This document shows positions 1 through 9,627 of a stretch of 64,000 nucleotides of DNA, one piece after another (position 1 is the stretch's first letter; each line of letters starts with the position of its first letter). Location: the NCBI GenBank assembly GCA_963729215.1, contig CAVSND010000024.1, positions 1-64,000 on the forward strand, read 5' to 3'. This DNA comes from CAVQJU01 sp963729215. Lineage in GTDB: Bacteria; Acidobacteriota; Vicinamibacteria; Vicinamibacterales; CAVVIG01. The notes beneath the pieces are model-generated. The model did no database searches. It worked only from the letters and a program-made list of their open reading frames with translations, and was not told the origin of the DNA. Both the position numbers and the translations under genes were made by a program.

Positions 1-624
1 GACGTCGGCGGCGACTACAAGAACTTCCTGTCGAACGAGACGGCGATGGTGGCTCGGCGCCGGCGGCGGAGCGGCGCTGTGGCGGTTCACGCGGCGGACC
101 AGTCGATTGCCGACTGGGTGCATTACCAACTCGCCCTCGATGCCGGGAGGATCAGCTGTACGGATCGCAGCCGTCCAGATTCCGGTCGCGATCGCTTGGT
201 GGATCGCGGCTCCGCGGCCGGCAGCGAGCGCCAGGCCGCCGCCGGCCGCGATCTGCTGCGCGCGCAACTGTCGGTCTGGTCAGCTGGACCTACGCGATCA
301 AGCTCGCGGCCGATCGCACGCGGCCCAACGGCGACCCGCGCTGCGTTCCCTCCGGTCACGCGTCGACGTCGTTCGCGACCGCCATGGTGCTCCAGGAGCA
401 CTTCGGCTGGAAGGTCGGGCTGCCGGCGTTCGCGGCCGCCGCCTACACCGGGACCTCGCGCGTGGCGGACAACCAGCACTGGGCCAGCGACGTCGTGTTC
501 GGCGCCGCGCTCGGCATGGCCAGCGGCCGGACCGTCACGATTCACATGCGGAACACCCGGGTCGCGCTGTCGCCGGTCACCGATCCGGGCGGCATCGGTG
601 TCGTCCGTCAGGGCGGCGAGATGA
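1..624 (+). CDS. PAP2-family phosphatase, 5' end outside window, frameshifted
   Basis: A membrane-associated phosphatidic-acid-phosphatase (PAP2) type protein; family members hydrolyse lipid or isoprenoid phosphates at the membrane surface. All three family motifs are readable in order but in different frames: KLAADRTRP (about base 300), PSGHAS (about 350) and SRVADNQHWASD (about 460-495). The last supplies the SRxxxxxHxxxD signature. The start lies before the window. At least two single-base indels break the frame, so the length cannot be given. The stop at 622-624 lies just before the next gene's ATG at 632, suggesting co-transcription. Substrate unknown. Confidence 0.75.
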   Translation, partial: DVGGDYKNFLSNETAMVARRRRRSGAVAVHAADQSIADWVHYQLALDAGRISCTDRSRPDSGRDRLVDRGSAAGSERQAAAGRDLLRAQLSVWSAGPTRSSSRPIARGPTATRAAFPPVTRRRRSRPPWCSRSTSAGRSGCRRSRPPPTPGPRAWRTTSTGPATSCSAPRSAWPAAGPSRFTCGTPGSRCRRSPIRAASVSSVRAAR

Positions 625-631
625 GTTGCCG

Positions 632-1832
632 ATGCAGCGTCCGTTGCCGTCGGCGCTTGTCCTCGCGTCGCTCGTTCGCCGCGCGCGCGGCGTGGCCCGG
701 GCACAGGAATCACCTCGCGCGAGCGCTGATCGAGCAGCACGGGACGGCCAAGGCCGCCGCGCTGACGCCCGCCGAGCCGGGCAAGGCCGAGCGTACGTGA
801 AGCGCCTGTCCGACGTCGTTCCTAGCGGGCCATGGCACTGCATCCCTTCTTGGCAGAGCGCCTACTCGGGCGGCGGCTTCACGCTCGGCGCCGGCTACCT
901 CAGTCACGTGAGCGCCTACAACACGGTCGACGTGCGCGGCAGCTTCACGCCCAGCGGGTACAAGCGGCTCGAGGCCGAGTTCCTCGCGCCCGAGCTGTTC
1001 GGGCGCCGCGGCGCGCTGTCGGTGCTCGGCGGCTGGCGCGAGGCGACGCAGGTCGGCTTCTACGGCTTCGGCATGACGTCGACGTCGAGAACCGCGCCAA
1101 CTACGGCTTCCAGCAGCCGTACCTCGGCGCGACGCTCGAGTGTTTCCGGCGCGGCCGCTGTTCCTCGTGCGCGGCGGCTCGAGCTGACGCAGTGGAAGCA
1201 GGGCCCGGGCGAGGCGACGTGCCGTCGGTCGAGAAGGTCTACACGCCCGCGACGCTGCCCGGGCTCGGCGCGCAGCCGGTCTACTGCACACGCAGGGCAC
1301 GGTCGGCTCGACTCGCGCGCGCCCGCGCGCGGCTACGCGCGGCGCGGCGGCTTCTACGGCGTCACGTCCACGACTACACCGACACGCGACACGCGTACGG
1401 CTTCAACCAGGTCGACTACGAGGCCATCCAGCACATTCCGATCCTGCGTGAGGCGTGGGTGCTGTCGCTGCACGCGATGGCGCAGACGACCTACGACAAG
1501 ACGGCCAGCAGATTCCGTTCTTCATGATGCCGTCGATCGGCGGCGGATCGGATCTGCGCGCGTACGCGAGCTGGCGGTTCCGCGATCTGAACAGCCTGCT
1601 CGCTGCAGGCCGAGTGGCGCGTCATGGTCAACCGCTTCCTCGACATGGCGCTCTTCTACGACGCCGGCAAGGTCGCGCCGCGCCGCGCGCGATCTCGACC
1701 TGAGCGGCATGAAGAGCGACTGACGGCCTCGGATTCCGGTTCCACGGCGCGGCCGCGACGCCGCTGCGCATCGAATTCGCGCACGGCAACGAGGGCTTCG
1801 CGCTGGTGCTCGCCGCGTCGCAGGTGTTCTGA
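632..1832 (+). CDS. Probable outer membrane beta-barrel protein (BamA/D15 surface-antigen type), frameshifted
   Basis: After a leader-like N-terminus (MQRPLPSALVLASL) the readable pieces are rich in alternating aromatic and small residues, typical of barrel strands: YSGGGFTLGAGYLSHVSAYN, SVLGGWREATQVGFYGFGM and, near the end, RFHGAAATPLRIEFAHGNEG. The conclusion FALVLAASQVF with a terminal aromatic fits an outer membrane barrel. The segment GGGSDLRAYASWRFRD around 1550 resembles the conserved strand region of the D15 superfamily. No POTRA repeats are evident, so the barrel may stand alone. About six indels break the frame. Ten bases separate it from the next gene. Confidence 0.6.
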
Positions 1833-1841
1833 GAGCCGGTC

Positions 1842-3524
1842 ATGCGCAGACGAGTCACTCCTGCGCTGCTCGCTCGTGCTCGCCGTCGCGGCCGTCGCCG
1901 TCGCCGCGACCGCCGGGCCGCGCTTCTACGACGACGATCCGATCGCGCGCGAGCCGGAGAGCCGCAGCGCCGCCGGCGCCAAGCCGCTCGACATCGGGCT
2001 GTTCTACGAGTACGCCTACAACCTGTTCGTGACGGCCAGCGCGCCAGCCGTCGAACATCCGCGCGGGCAACATCAACACGATCGACGAGGTGCCCGACTC
2101 GAGCTGGTTCACCAATCGCATCGGCGCGCGGCCGATGACGCCCGAGCTCCTGCGCGCGGCCCCAACTCGGACCCCGCCGGCGCCGGAGAAATGGGTGCTC
2201 CTCCGCGAGAAGAGCGGCCGGCACCAATCCCGGGTTCACCGCGAGGGACGCGAACGGCGAGACCTGGTTTCTGCAGTTCGACGTTCCTGAGTATCCCGAA
2301 GGCGGGACCGGCGCGGTCGAGATCGCGACGAAGCTGTTCTGGGCGCTCGGCTACAACCAGGTCGAGACGTTCATCACGACGTTCGATCCGGCGCAGCGCC
2401 GAGATCGATCCGAAGGCGACGATCAAGCGGCCGTCGGGCGCGCGGACGCCGTTCACGCGCGACGACATCGACGCGCGTGCTCGAGCGCGCCGCGCGCAAC
2501 GCCGACGGCACCTATCGCGTCTCCGCCGGCCGCCTGCTTCCGGGCAAGGTGCTCGGGCCGTTCCGGTATTCGGGCACGCGCTCCGACGATCCGAACGACC
2601 TCGTGCCGCACGAGCACCGCCGCGAGCTGCGCGCGCTGCGCGTCTTCGGCGCCTGGACGAATCTGGTGGACTTGAAGGCCGGCAACACGCTCGACGTGCT
2701 CGTCGAGAAGACGGCCGCGACGATCGTGAAGCACTACCTGCAGGACGTCGGATCGACCTTCGGCATGGCCAACAATCCGCACGAATGGGACATGGGCTGG
2801 GAGTACTTCTACGAACCGGCGCCGAGCCGCCGCCGCCTCTCTCGTTCGGGCTTCGCGCTGAGCCCGTGGCAGACCGTGCCCTACACCGAGTACCCGTCGA
2901 TCGGCCGCTTCGAAGGCGACCGGTTCGATCCGCGACGTGGCAGCCGCAGACGCCGGTCGCCGCCGTACATCGAGATGCGCGCCGACGATGCGTTCTGGGC
3001 GGCGCGGCGGGTGATGGCCTTCAGCGACGATCTGATTCGCGCGGCCGTGCACACCGGCGCAGTACAGCGATCCGGCGGCGGAAGCGTCATCTCGCCGACG
3101 TGCTGATCAAGCGCCGCGACGCCATCGGCCGCGCCTATCTGACGGCCGTCAACCCGATCGTCAACCCGCGGCTGGATGCGACGGGCGGCTCACGTTCGAG
3201 AACGCTGCCGTGGCGGCCGGATTCGCGCCAGCCGCCGGCGGCCTACCGCGCCGCGTGGTCGCGGTTCGACAACGCGACCGGCGCCGACGCACGCCGATCG
3301 GCGACAACGCAGCAGCGCGACGGCCGCGCTGCCGGCGCCCGGCGTCTGCCGTCCGCCGCGGGCAGCTTCGTCGAGATCGACATCTAGCGCCGAGAGCGCC
3401 GATCATCCGGCCTGGCAGCAGCCGGTCCGCACGCATTTCCGCCGCGACGCGGACGGCTGGAAGCTGGTCGGCCTCGAACGGCTGCCCGACGCAGCCGCGC
3501 CGCGCCGGCGCGATCGCTCGATGA
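1842..3524 (+). CDS. Large conserved hypothetical protein, frameshifted
   Basis: About 550 residues once indels are bridged, with a signal-like N-terminus (LVLAVAAVAVAATAGPRF) followed by FYDDDPIAREP. The centre contains EVPDSSWFTNRIG, EKWVLLREKS and GETWFLQFDVPEYPE. Later come HRRELRALRVFGAWTNLVD and the block VKHYLQDVGSTFG. The basic-then-acidic arrangement (LRVFGAWTNLVDLKAGN followed by HYLQDVGS) recalls HipA/CotH-like atypical kinase folds, but this is my inference and I do not recognise a named family. The stop overlaps the ATG of the next gene by ATGA, so the two are probably translationally coupled. Confidence 0.5.
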
Positions 3525-4914
3525 CGCGCCGCCGCCGGACACCGGCGACGAGCCCGCGCGCGACGACAAGGGCTGGCTCGAGCGGCTGCTCTCGCCGATT
3601 GCCGACGTGCGCCGCGGCGAGGCGGCGAGCGCGCTGCTCATGACGCTGATGATGTTCCTGGTGCTCGGCGGCTATTACCTGCTGAAGACGGCGCGCGAGA
3701 TCTTCATCCTCAGCGAGGGCGGCGCCGAGGTGAAGAGCTACTCGTCGGCCGGTCAGGCGCTGCTGCTGCTCGTGCTCGTGCCGGTCTACGGCGCGTTCGC
3801 GTCGCGCGTCAACCGCATGCAGCTGGTGCAGTGGGTGACGCTGTTCTTCGCGTCCAACCTCCTCCTGTTCCTGCGCGCTGCTGGCCGGCCGGCTGCGCAT
3901 CGGCATCGTGTATTTCCTGTGGGTCGGCATCTTCAACGTCATGGTGATCGCGCAGTTCTGGGCGTTTGCCGCCGACCTCTACTCGGAGGAACAGGGCAAG
4001 CGGCTCTTTCCGCTGATCGGCGTCGGCAGCAGCCTTGGCGCGTGGCTCGGCTCGGTCCGCGCCGGCCAGCTCGTGCGAGTCGGCCGGGCCGTCGCGGCTG
4101 CTCGCCGGCGGCGGCGGCCGATCCTCGTCGATCTGTGCGCGCGCTGGCGCGTGTCATCGACCGCGTCGCGAGACGCGCGCCCCGGCAACGCGCGCACGCG
4201 GACGAGAAGCTCGGCGGCGGACCGACCGGCTTCGGCATGTCTGTCTCGGATCGCTACCTGATGCTGATCGGCCGTGCTCGTGCTGCTGCTGAACGTCGTC
4301 AACACATCGGGCGAGTACCTGTTCGGCCGCTACGTCGTGAACACGGCGAATGCGATGTACGGCGCCGGCCCGCAGAGCGGCCGCCGCGCGCGAGCAGTTC
4401 ATCGGCGCAGACCTACAGCAGCTACTTCGGCTACGTCAATCTGATCGGGTTCCTGCTGCAGATGTTCGTCGTGTCGCGCGTGTTCAAGTACCTCGGCGTC
4501 GGCGCGCTCGCTGCTGATCCACCCGATCGTCGCGCTGGTCGGCTACGCCGGCATGCTGCGCGCGCCGTCGTTCGAGTTCATCCGCTGGCTGAAGATCGCG
4601 GACAACAGCCTCGACTACTCGCTCGGCAACACGACGAAACAGGCGCTGTGGCTGCCGACCAGCCGCGAAGCCAAGTACAAGGCCAAGCAGGCCGTCGATT
4701 CGTTCTGCGTCCGCGCCGGCGACGTGCTGCTGGCCGGCATCGTCTATACGGGCGAGCTCGCGTCGTTCACGGTCCCGGCGTTCGCGGCGCTCAACATCGT
4801 CTTCGTCATCGGCTGGCTGGCCGTCGTCGGCGGCCTCAGCGGAAACTGCAGGCCAGGGCGCAGGAGACCGGCCGAGCGGACGTGAGGCCGCGCCTGTCTG
4901 AGACGAAGCCGTGA
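3521..4914 (+). CDS. Npt1/Npt2-like (ADP/ATP-translocase-type) MFS membrane transporter, frameshifted
   Basis: A polytopic membrane protein of about 450 residues. The region GEAASALLMTLMMFLVLGGYYLLKTAREIFIL is the typical opening of the nucleotide-transporter-like MFS family. Further hydrophobic blocks follow: FLWVGIFNVMVIAQFWAFA, GVGSSLGAWLGS, LVLLLNVVNTSGEYL, YVNLIGFLLQMFVV and IVFVIGWLAVVGGL. Free-living bacteria keep such proteins without a proven ATP/ADP exchange role, so the substrate is unknown. The start overlaps the previous stop (ATGA). The C-terminus is uncertain because two frames stop at 4885 and 4914. At least five single-base insertions break it. Confidence 0.65.
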
Positions 4915-4927
4915 TGCGCGCCGGAGG

Positions 4928-7077
4928 ATGTCGACGAAGATCGCCATCGGCCTGGCCGCCGGCATCGCGCTCGGGCTGCTCGTCGGCGAGCGGGCGTCCG
5001 TGCTCGGTGGTCGCCGACGCCTACATCAAGCTGCTGCAGATGACGGTGCTGCCGTACGTGACGGTTTCGATCGTCGGCGGCCTCGGCGCGCTCAACTGCG
5101 CGCAGGCCCGCGCGCTCGGCAAGCGCGTCGGGCCTCGTGCTCGTGCTGCTCTGGGCGCTGGCGCTGGCGTGGTGTTCCTCTTCCCGCTGATGTTTCCGCC
5201 GCACGAGAGCGCGTCGTTCTTCAGCACGACGCTCGTCCAGGAGCGCGAGCCGTTCGACTTCCTCGGGCTCTACATCCCGACCAACCCGTTCAACTCGCTC
5301 GCCAACAACATCGTGCCCGCCGTCGTGCTCTTCAGCGTCATCGTCGGCGTGGCGCTGATGACGGTGCCGAACAAGGCGCGGCTGCTCGACGTGCTCGCCG
5401 TCGTCAGCGGCGCCGTCGTCGAACGCGACGCACTTCATCGTCGCGCTGACGCCGTACGGCGTCTTCGCGATCGCCGCCGTGGTCGCCGGCACGCTTGAGC
5501 CTCGACGAACTCGACCGGCTGCAGGTCTATCTGTCAGCTACGTCGGCATGTCGCTGCTGCTCGCCTTCTGGGTGCTGCCCGGGCTCGTCGCGGCGCTGAC
5601 GCCGATGCCGTATCGCGCGCTGCTCTCGCCGCACCCGTGATGCGCTGATGATGGCGTTCATGACCACGAGCCTGCTCGCCGTGCTGCCGCTCCTGACCGA
5701 GGAGGCCAGGGCGCTGGTGCGGGAGTACGCGCGGGCTCGACGAGCGCCAGGCGCGCGTCCCGACGTCATCGTGCCGGCGTCGTTCAACTTTCCGCACACC
5801 GGCAAGGTGCTGTCGCTCAGCTTCGTGCTGTTCGCCGGCTGGTTCTCCGACACGCATCGTGCCGTGACCGCAGCTATCCGAAGCTCGCCGGCACCGGCCT
5901 GCTGACCATGTTCGGCAACGTCAACGCCGCGATCCCGTTCCTGCTCGATCTGCTCCGCATCCCGGCGGACACGTTCCACCTGTTCGTCACCTCCGGCATC
6001 GTCAACGCGCGGTTCGGCACGCTGGTGGCGGCCGTGCATACGCTGGCCGTCGCCATTCTCGGGACGTGCGCGGTCACCGGCACGCTGACGCTTCAACGCC
6101 AGGAAGATCGGCCGGTTCGCGTCATGACGATCGTCGCTGACCGTCGCGCGTCGTCGGCGGCACGCGGGTGCTGCTGCGGCGTGCCTGAACACGCCGTACG
6201 ACAAGGAATGGTCCTGCCAGCATGGGGATGCTGCGCGACCGCGGCCCGGCGCAGGTGTTCCGGCAGCATTGGCCGATGCGCCGCCGCTGCCGCCCGTGAC
6301 GACATCGGTGCTCGATCGCGTGCGCGAGCGCGGCGCGCATGCGCGTCGGCTACTTCGACGACAGCCTGCCGTACGTGTTCTTCAACGTGCGCGGCGAGCT
6401 GGTCGGGTTCGACGTCGAGATGGCGCTTCAGCTCGCGCGGGACCTCGGCGTCGACGCCGAATTCGTGCCGGTCGGCCGCACGATGCTCGACGAAGGCCTC
6501 GATCCGGCGCTGTGCGACATCGTGATGTCCGGCGTCGCGATCACCGCCGACCGGGCGTCGAGCGTGCAGTTCTCCGACGTCGTATCTCGACGAGACGGTC
6601 GCGTTCATCGTGCCCGACCACCGCGTCGCCGTGTTCTCCGAATGGTCGCAGCGTCCGCGCGATGGGCCACCTGCGGCTCGGCGTGCCGCGAGCGCCGTAC
6701 TTCGTCCAGAAGGTCCGCGACGAGCTGACGGACGTCGACGTCGTCCCATTCGAGCGGCATGGACGACATCTTCGCGCCGCACGATCCGCCGCTCGATGCC
6801 GTCGTCGCGACGGCCGAGCGCGGGCTCCGCATACACGCTGCTGCACCCGCAGTATTCGGTCGTGGTGCCGAAGCCGCGGCCGTTCAAGGTGCCGCTCGCC
6901 TACGTGATCGCCGGCCGCGACGCGTCGCTGACCTCACTGCGTCAATACCTGGATCGAGCTGAAGCGCAAGGACGGCACGGTGGACGAACTGTTCGCCCAC
7001 TGGATTCTCGGACAGGACAGCGGCCGCAGCAGCCGCGATGGTCGGTCCTGCACGACGTGCTGCACTGGGTCCGCTGA
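4928..7077 (+). CDS. Cation:dicarboxylate symporter (SDF family) fused to a periplasmic solute-binding domain, frameshifted
   Basis: The first two thirds (to about 6110) read as a sodium/proton dicarboxylate or glutamate symporter: DAYIKLLQMTVLPYVTVSIV, IPTNPFNSLANNIVPAVVLF, NATHFIVALTPYGVFAIAA and PASFNFPHTGKVLSLSFVLF. The last third (about 6300-7040) reads as an extracellular solute-binding protein family 3 domain: LDRVRERGAMRVGYFDDSLP, VGFDVEMALQLARDLGV, DIVMSGVAITADRA, and a closing KDGTVDELFAHWILGQ. No start codon, ribosome site or signal sequence separates the halves, so I infer one protein of about 715 residues with the binding domain after the membrane part. ATG at 4928 follows GGAGG. 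Roughly eight indels interrupt it. Confidence 0.7.
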
Positions 7078-7169
7078 TTGCGCGATGCGGCGCTCGGCGC
7101 GAAGCCGGTGGGGGAGGCGTCGATTTAAAACGTGCTAGCCTGCGCTGTGCGAAAAGGGGGACAGCCGTC

Positions 7170-7926
7170 ATGAATCCGACTTTTTTCAACGTCCGCAGGT
7201 GCTTCAGTGCCCGTGCCTGGGCCCTCGCAGGATCGATCGTCCTGCTCGCGTCCGGCGGTCACGGTCTGGCGCAGTCGAGCGCGCCCACCGGAGGGTTCCT
7301 GGAGCACGAGGCGGTAACGCCGCCGCTGCTGTTCCGCGAGGTCTTGCGGCAGCCGCCCCATACCGGACCGCTCGACGACGAGAATCGCCGCATCACGCCG
7401 CAGGCGCATCACCAACGCGGGACCTCGAGATGTGGCTGTACGGCATGGACGCCCGCAACATTCAGGTGACGGAGCACAACGGCGTCCCCGATCTCTGGAC
7501 AGGCTTCGCGACTTCGCCGTAGCGCTGACGCTGCGGCACAAGAACGCGTACCTCGATCTCACCGGGCTGACGAGGCTCCGCTGGAGAACGCGCACGGAGA
7601 ACCTCCACTTACTGCACCCGGTGGTGAAGCTCGCCGACGGCACGCTGCTGGCCGGCAGCCAGACGTTCTCGAGCCCCCAGAGGCCGATGGTGGGATCGAA
7701 CGCCTTCTCGGGCAATTTCGTGGTGTCCGAAGTGACATTCGACGATCAGCGCTGGTTCCAGCTCGATCCGGTGAAGGTCGTCACGTTGAAGGAAGTTGGG
7801 AACCCCGACCTGAGCCGCGTCGACGAGATTGGTTTCGTCGATCTCATGCCCGGCGGCGGACACGGGTTTGCGGGGTGCTCCAACGTGTCATGGATCGAGG
7901 TGTACGTGAGCCCGCGCAAGCGCTGA
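7170..7926 (+). CDS. Secreted conserved hypothetical protein
   Basis: About 250 residues with a clear signal peptide (RAWALAGSIVLLASGGHGLA) cleaved near AQS. The mature part includes LDDENRRITPQAL, LEMWLYGMDARNIQVTEH and a C-terminal half with FDDQRWFQLDPVKVVTLKEV and a Gly-rich SCSNVSW-like turn (GFAGCSNVSWIEVYV). I infer a beta-sandwich, possibly carbohydrate-binding or DUF1080-like, but no family is secure. ATG at 7170 follows GGGGGAC. Two indels lie near 7420 and 7515. The gene is followed closely by a K+ channel. Confidence 0.55.
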
Positions 7927-7932
7927 GCGCAG

Positions 7933-8358
7933 GTGTTCTCGAAACTCCTGCTGACGTGGGCGCTGATGGCGGTATGCGTGGTGATTCACGCCGTCGGCGT
8001 CGCGGCTGCCATGCGCTGGGTTCGTCGTCATCCTCAGGAGTCCCCGCAGTTCTTGGCGGTGGACGGGACTGTTTGTCCGCCTGGCGGGCTGGATGATGGT
8101 CCTGCACCTGATGGAGATCTCGGTCTGGGCGCTCTTTGACGTGCGGCAGGGCGCCCTGCCGGATTTGCAGTCGTCCCTGTATTTCAGCGTCTGTGACATA
8201 CACCACGACCGGTTACGGAGACGTGGTGCTGCCGAAAGGCGTGGTGGCTCGAGGGCGGAGTGGAAGCGCTCACGGGCATCCTGATGTGCGGGTGGTCCAC
8301 CGGGTTCTTCTTTGCGGTTCTCAGCCGGATGCTCGCTCCTGGAACGCGTCCCGGGTGA
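7933..8358 (+). CDS. Two-TM potassium channel family protein, frameshifted
   Basis: A small ion-channel protein of about 140 residues. It has an N-terminal membrane helix (LLLTWALMAVCVVIHAVGVA), a second helix region LAGWMMVLHLMEISVWALF, the pore helix and selectivity filter VTYTTTGYGDVVLP, and a final helix ILMCGWSTGFFFAVLSRML. TTTGYGD is the K+ selectivity signature, so potassium permeation is a strong family inference; no regulatory RCK domain follows. GTG at 7933 is the likely start, 6 bases after the preceding stop. Three single-base indels (near 8060, 8195 and 8245) split it. Confidence 0.8.
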
Positions 8359-8647
8359 GCGGCGCGACTTGACGGCCTCGACGTACAGCGATTCCGGCTT
8401 GGCACTTTAACTTCTGTGCTGTCTCGATCCAGGCCGAACCGATCCACCTCGGAATGCTGCTGGTGTCGTAGCGCTTCGTCGGCTCATCCCTCTGGGACTG
8501 GAACGTCTGGTTCCTCGTCCCGGGAGCCGTTCCGCGGGGCCAAGGGGCTGGCGATCGACTTCGAGACGTGGCAGGCTTGGACACGCTAGGATCCGCACTC
8601 GTGCAGCTGTAACTAGCCGTGTCGACAGAGGAGACCTCAGGAAACGC
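8359..8647. other. Intergenic, no supported gene
   Basis: A gap of 289 bases between the channel and the VOC gene. Open frames on the minus strand continue out of neighbouring coding shadows and show no recognisable motif. A purine-rich GAGGAGACC just before 8648 is the likely ribosome binding site of the next gene. No convincing promoter or hairpin was seen. Confidence 0.4.
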
Positions 8648-9118
8648 TTGATCGCGGACCTGGTGCACCGGTTCGAACGCCGCGCGCTCACACGACGCGA
8701 GCTCATCCAGGGATTGTCGACACTCATGGCCGCAGCGGCAGCGCCCGCCGCAGCGCAGACCCCGTCCGCAACAGCCGGGCAGACGCCAGGCCTGAAGGGC
8801 ACGGGCATCGATCACGTGTCGGTTCTCGTGAGCGACATGCCGCGATCGGCGGCGTTCTATCAGTCCGTGTTCGCCCTCACGCCGGTCAGCGAGGACAAAG
8901 AACACCGGATTCTGCGCCTCGGCGGCCGGCGCACCGTCGTGTCGCTGCGCCAGGAAGCCCCCTGCCGGCACCGTCGATCACTTCGCGATTGCGATCGAGG
9001 GATTCAACCGCGCAGCCGTCACGGAGACGCTCAAACCGCACGGGCTGACGCCGCAGGAGAACATCGATACGGGTTCTACATCAACGACCCGGACGGGGTG
9101 CACGTGCAGATCGTGTAG
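8648..9118 (+). CDS. Exported VOC (glyoxalase/dioxygenase-fold) family protein
   Basis: The N-terminus has a twin-arginine-like leader (ERRALTRRELIQGLSTLMAAAAAPAAAQT), so export is likely. The body is a single vicinal-oxygen-chelate domain: GIDHVSVLVSDMPRSAAFYQ at the first beta-alpha unit and, after a frameshift near 8960, VDHFAIAIEGFN and INDPDGVHVQIV at the end. His in GIDHV and VDHF and the terminal acidic region are candidate metal ligands. The start is TTG at 8648, supported by GAGGAGACC 12-20 bases upstream. Substrate unknown. It precedes a molybdenum hydroxylase pair and may share its transcript. Confidence 0.75.
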   Translation: MIADLVHRFERRALTRRELIQGLSTLMAAAAAPAAAQTPSATAGQTPGLKGTGIDHVSVLVSDMPRSAAFYQSVFALTPVSEDKEHRILRLGGRRTVVSLRQEAPCRHRRSLRDCDRGIQPRSRHGDAQTARADAAGEHRYGFYINDPDGVHVQIV

Positions 9119-9160
9119 CGGGAGGATCGACTACAATTCCGGGAGTCGGGGAGGCAAGGT

Positions 9161-9627
9161 ATGGCGTTCGATTGAAGGTGAATGGAACGCGACATACCGT
9201 CGATGCGGACCCGCAAACGCCCTTGCTGTGGGTGATCCGCGAACACGTCGGCCTGACGGGCACGAAGTTCAGCTGCGGCATCGGCCAGTGCGGCGCGTGC
9301 ACGGTGCATGTCGATGGTCGCGCGGTCCGATCCTGCAGCGTCCCGGCGACGGGCCGTCGGCAAGCCGGTCACCACGATCGAAGGCGTCTCGCCCGATGGA
9401 AGCCATCCGATCCAGATCGCCTGGAAAGAATTCGACACGCCGCAGTGCGGCTATTGCCAGTCCGGCATGATCATGAGCGCGCTCGCGCTGCTGCGCGACG
9501 GCCGAATCCGACCGACGCCGATATCGACGCGCAGGTGACCAACGCGTGCCGATGCGGCACCTATCACCGGGTCAGGCAGGCCATCCATCGGGCCGCGGAC
9601 CTGATGAAGGCGAGGGAGAAAAAATGA
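9161..9627 (+). CDS. 2Fe-2S small subunit of an isoquinoline 1-oxidoreductase-type molybdenum hydroxylase
   Basis: Electron-transfer subunit of a xanthine-dehydrogenase-superfamily enzyme. The plant-type 2Fe-2S site is visible as FSCGIGQCGACTVHVDG with a fourth Cys in RSCSVPA. The second, helical 2Fe-2S site is visible as CGYCQSGMIMSA and ACRCGTYHRVRQAI. ATG at 9161 follows GGGGAGGCAAGG, but a base appears lost after codon 4, so the frame is restored at about 9174. Other indels lie near 9350 and 9505. About 155 residues, normal for the family. The stop overlaps the start of the large subunit by ATGA. Confidence 0.9.

Noticed and set aside
107..1723. Single 538-residue protein joining PAP2 and barrel regions
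   Set aside because: It reads the wrong frame over most of its length; the true motifs lie in other frames.
8660..8690. GGTTCGAAC T-loop-like sequence suggesting a tRNA
   Set aside because: No acceptor stem or cloverleaf can be drawn, and it lies inside the VOC gene.
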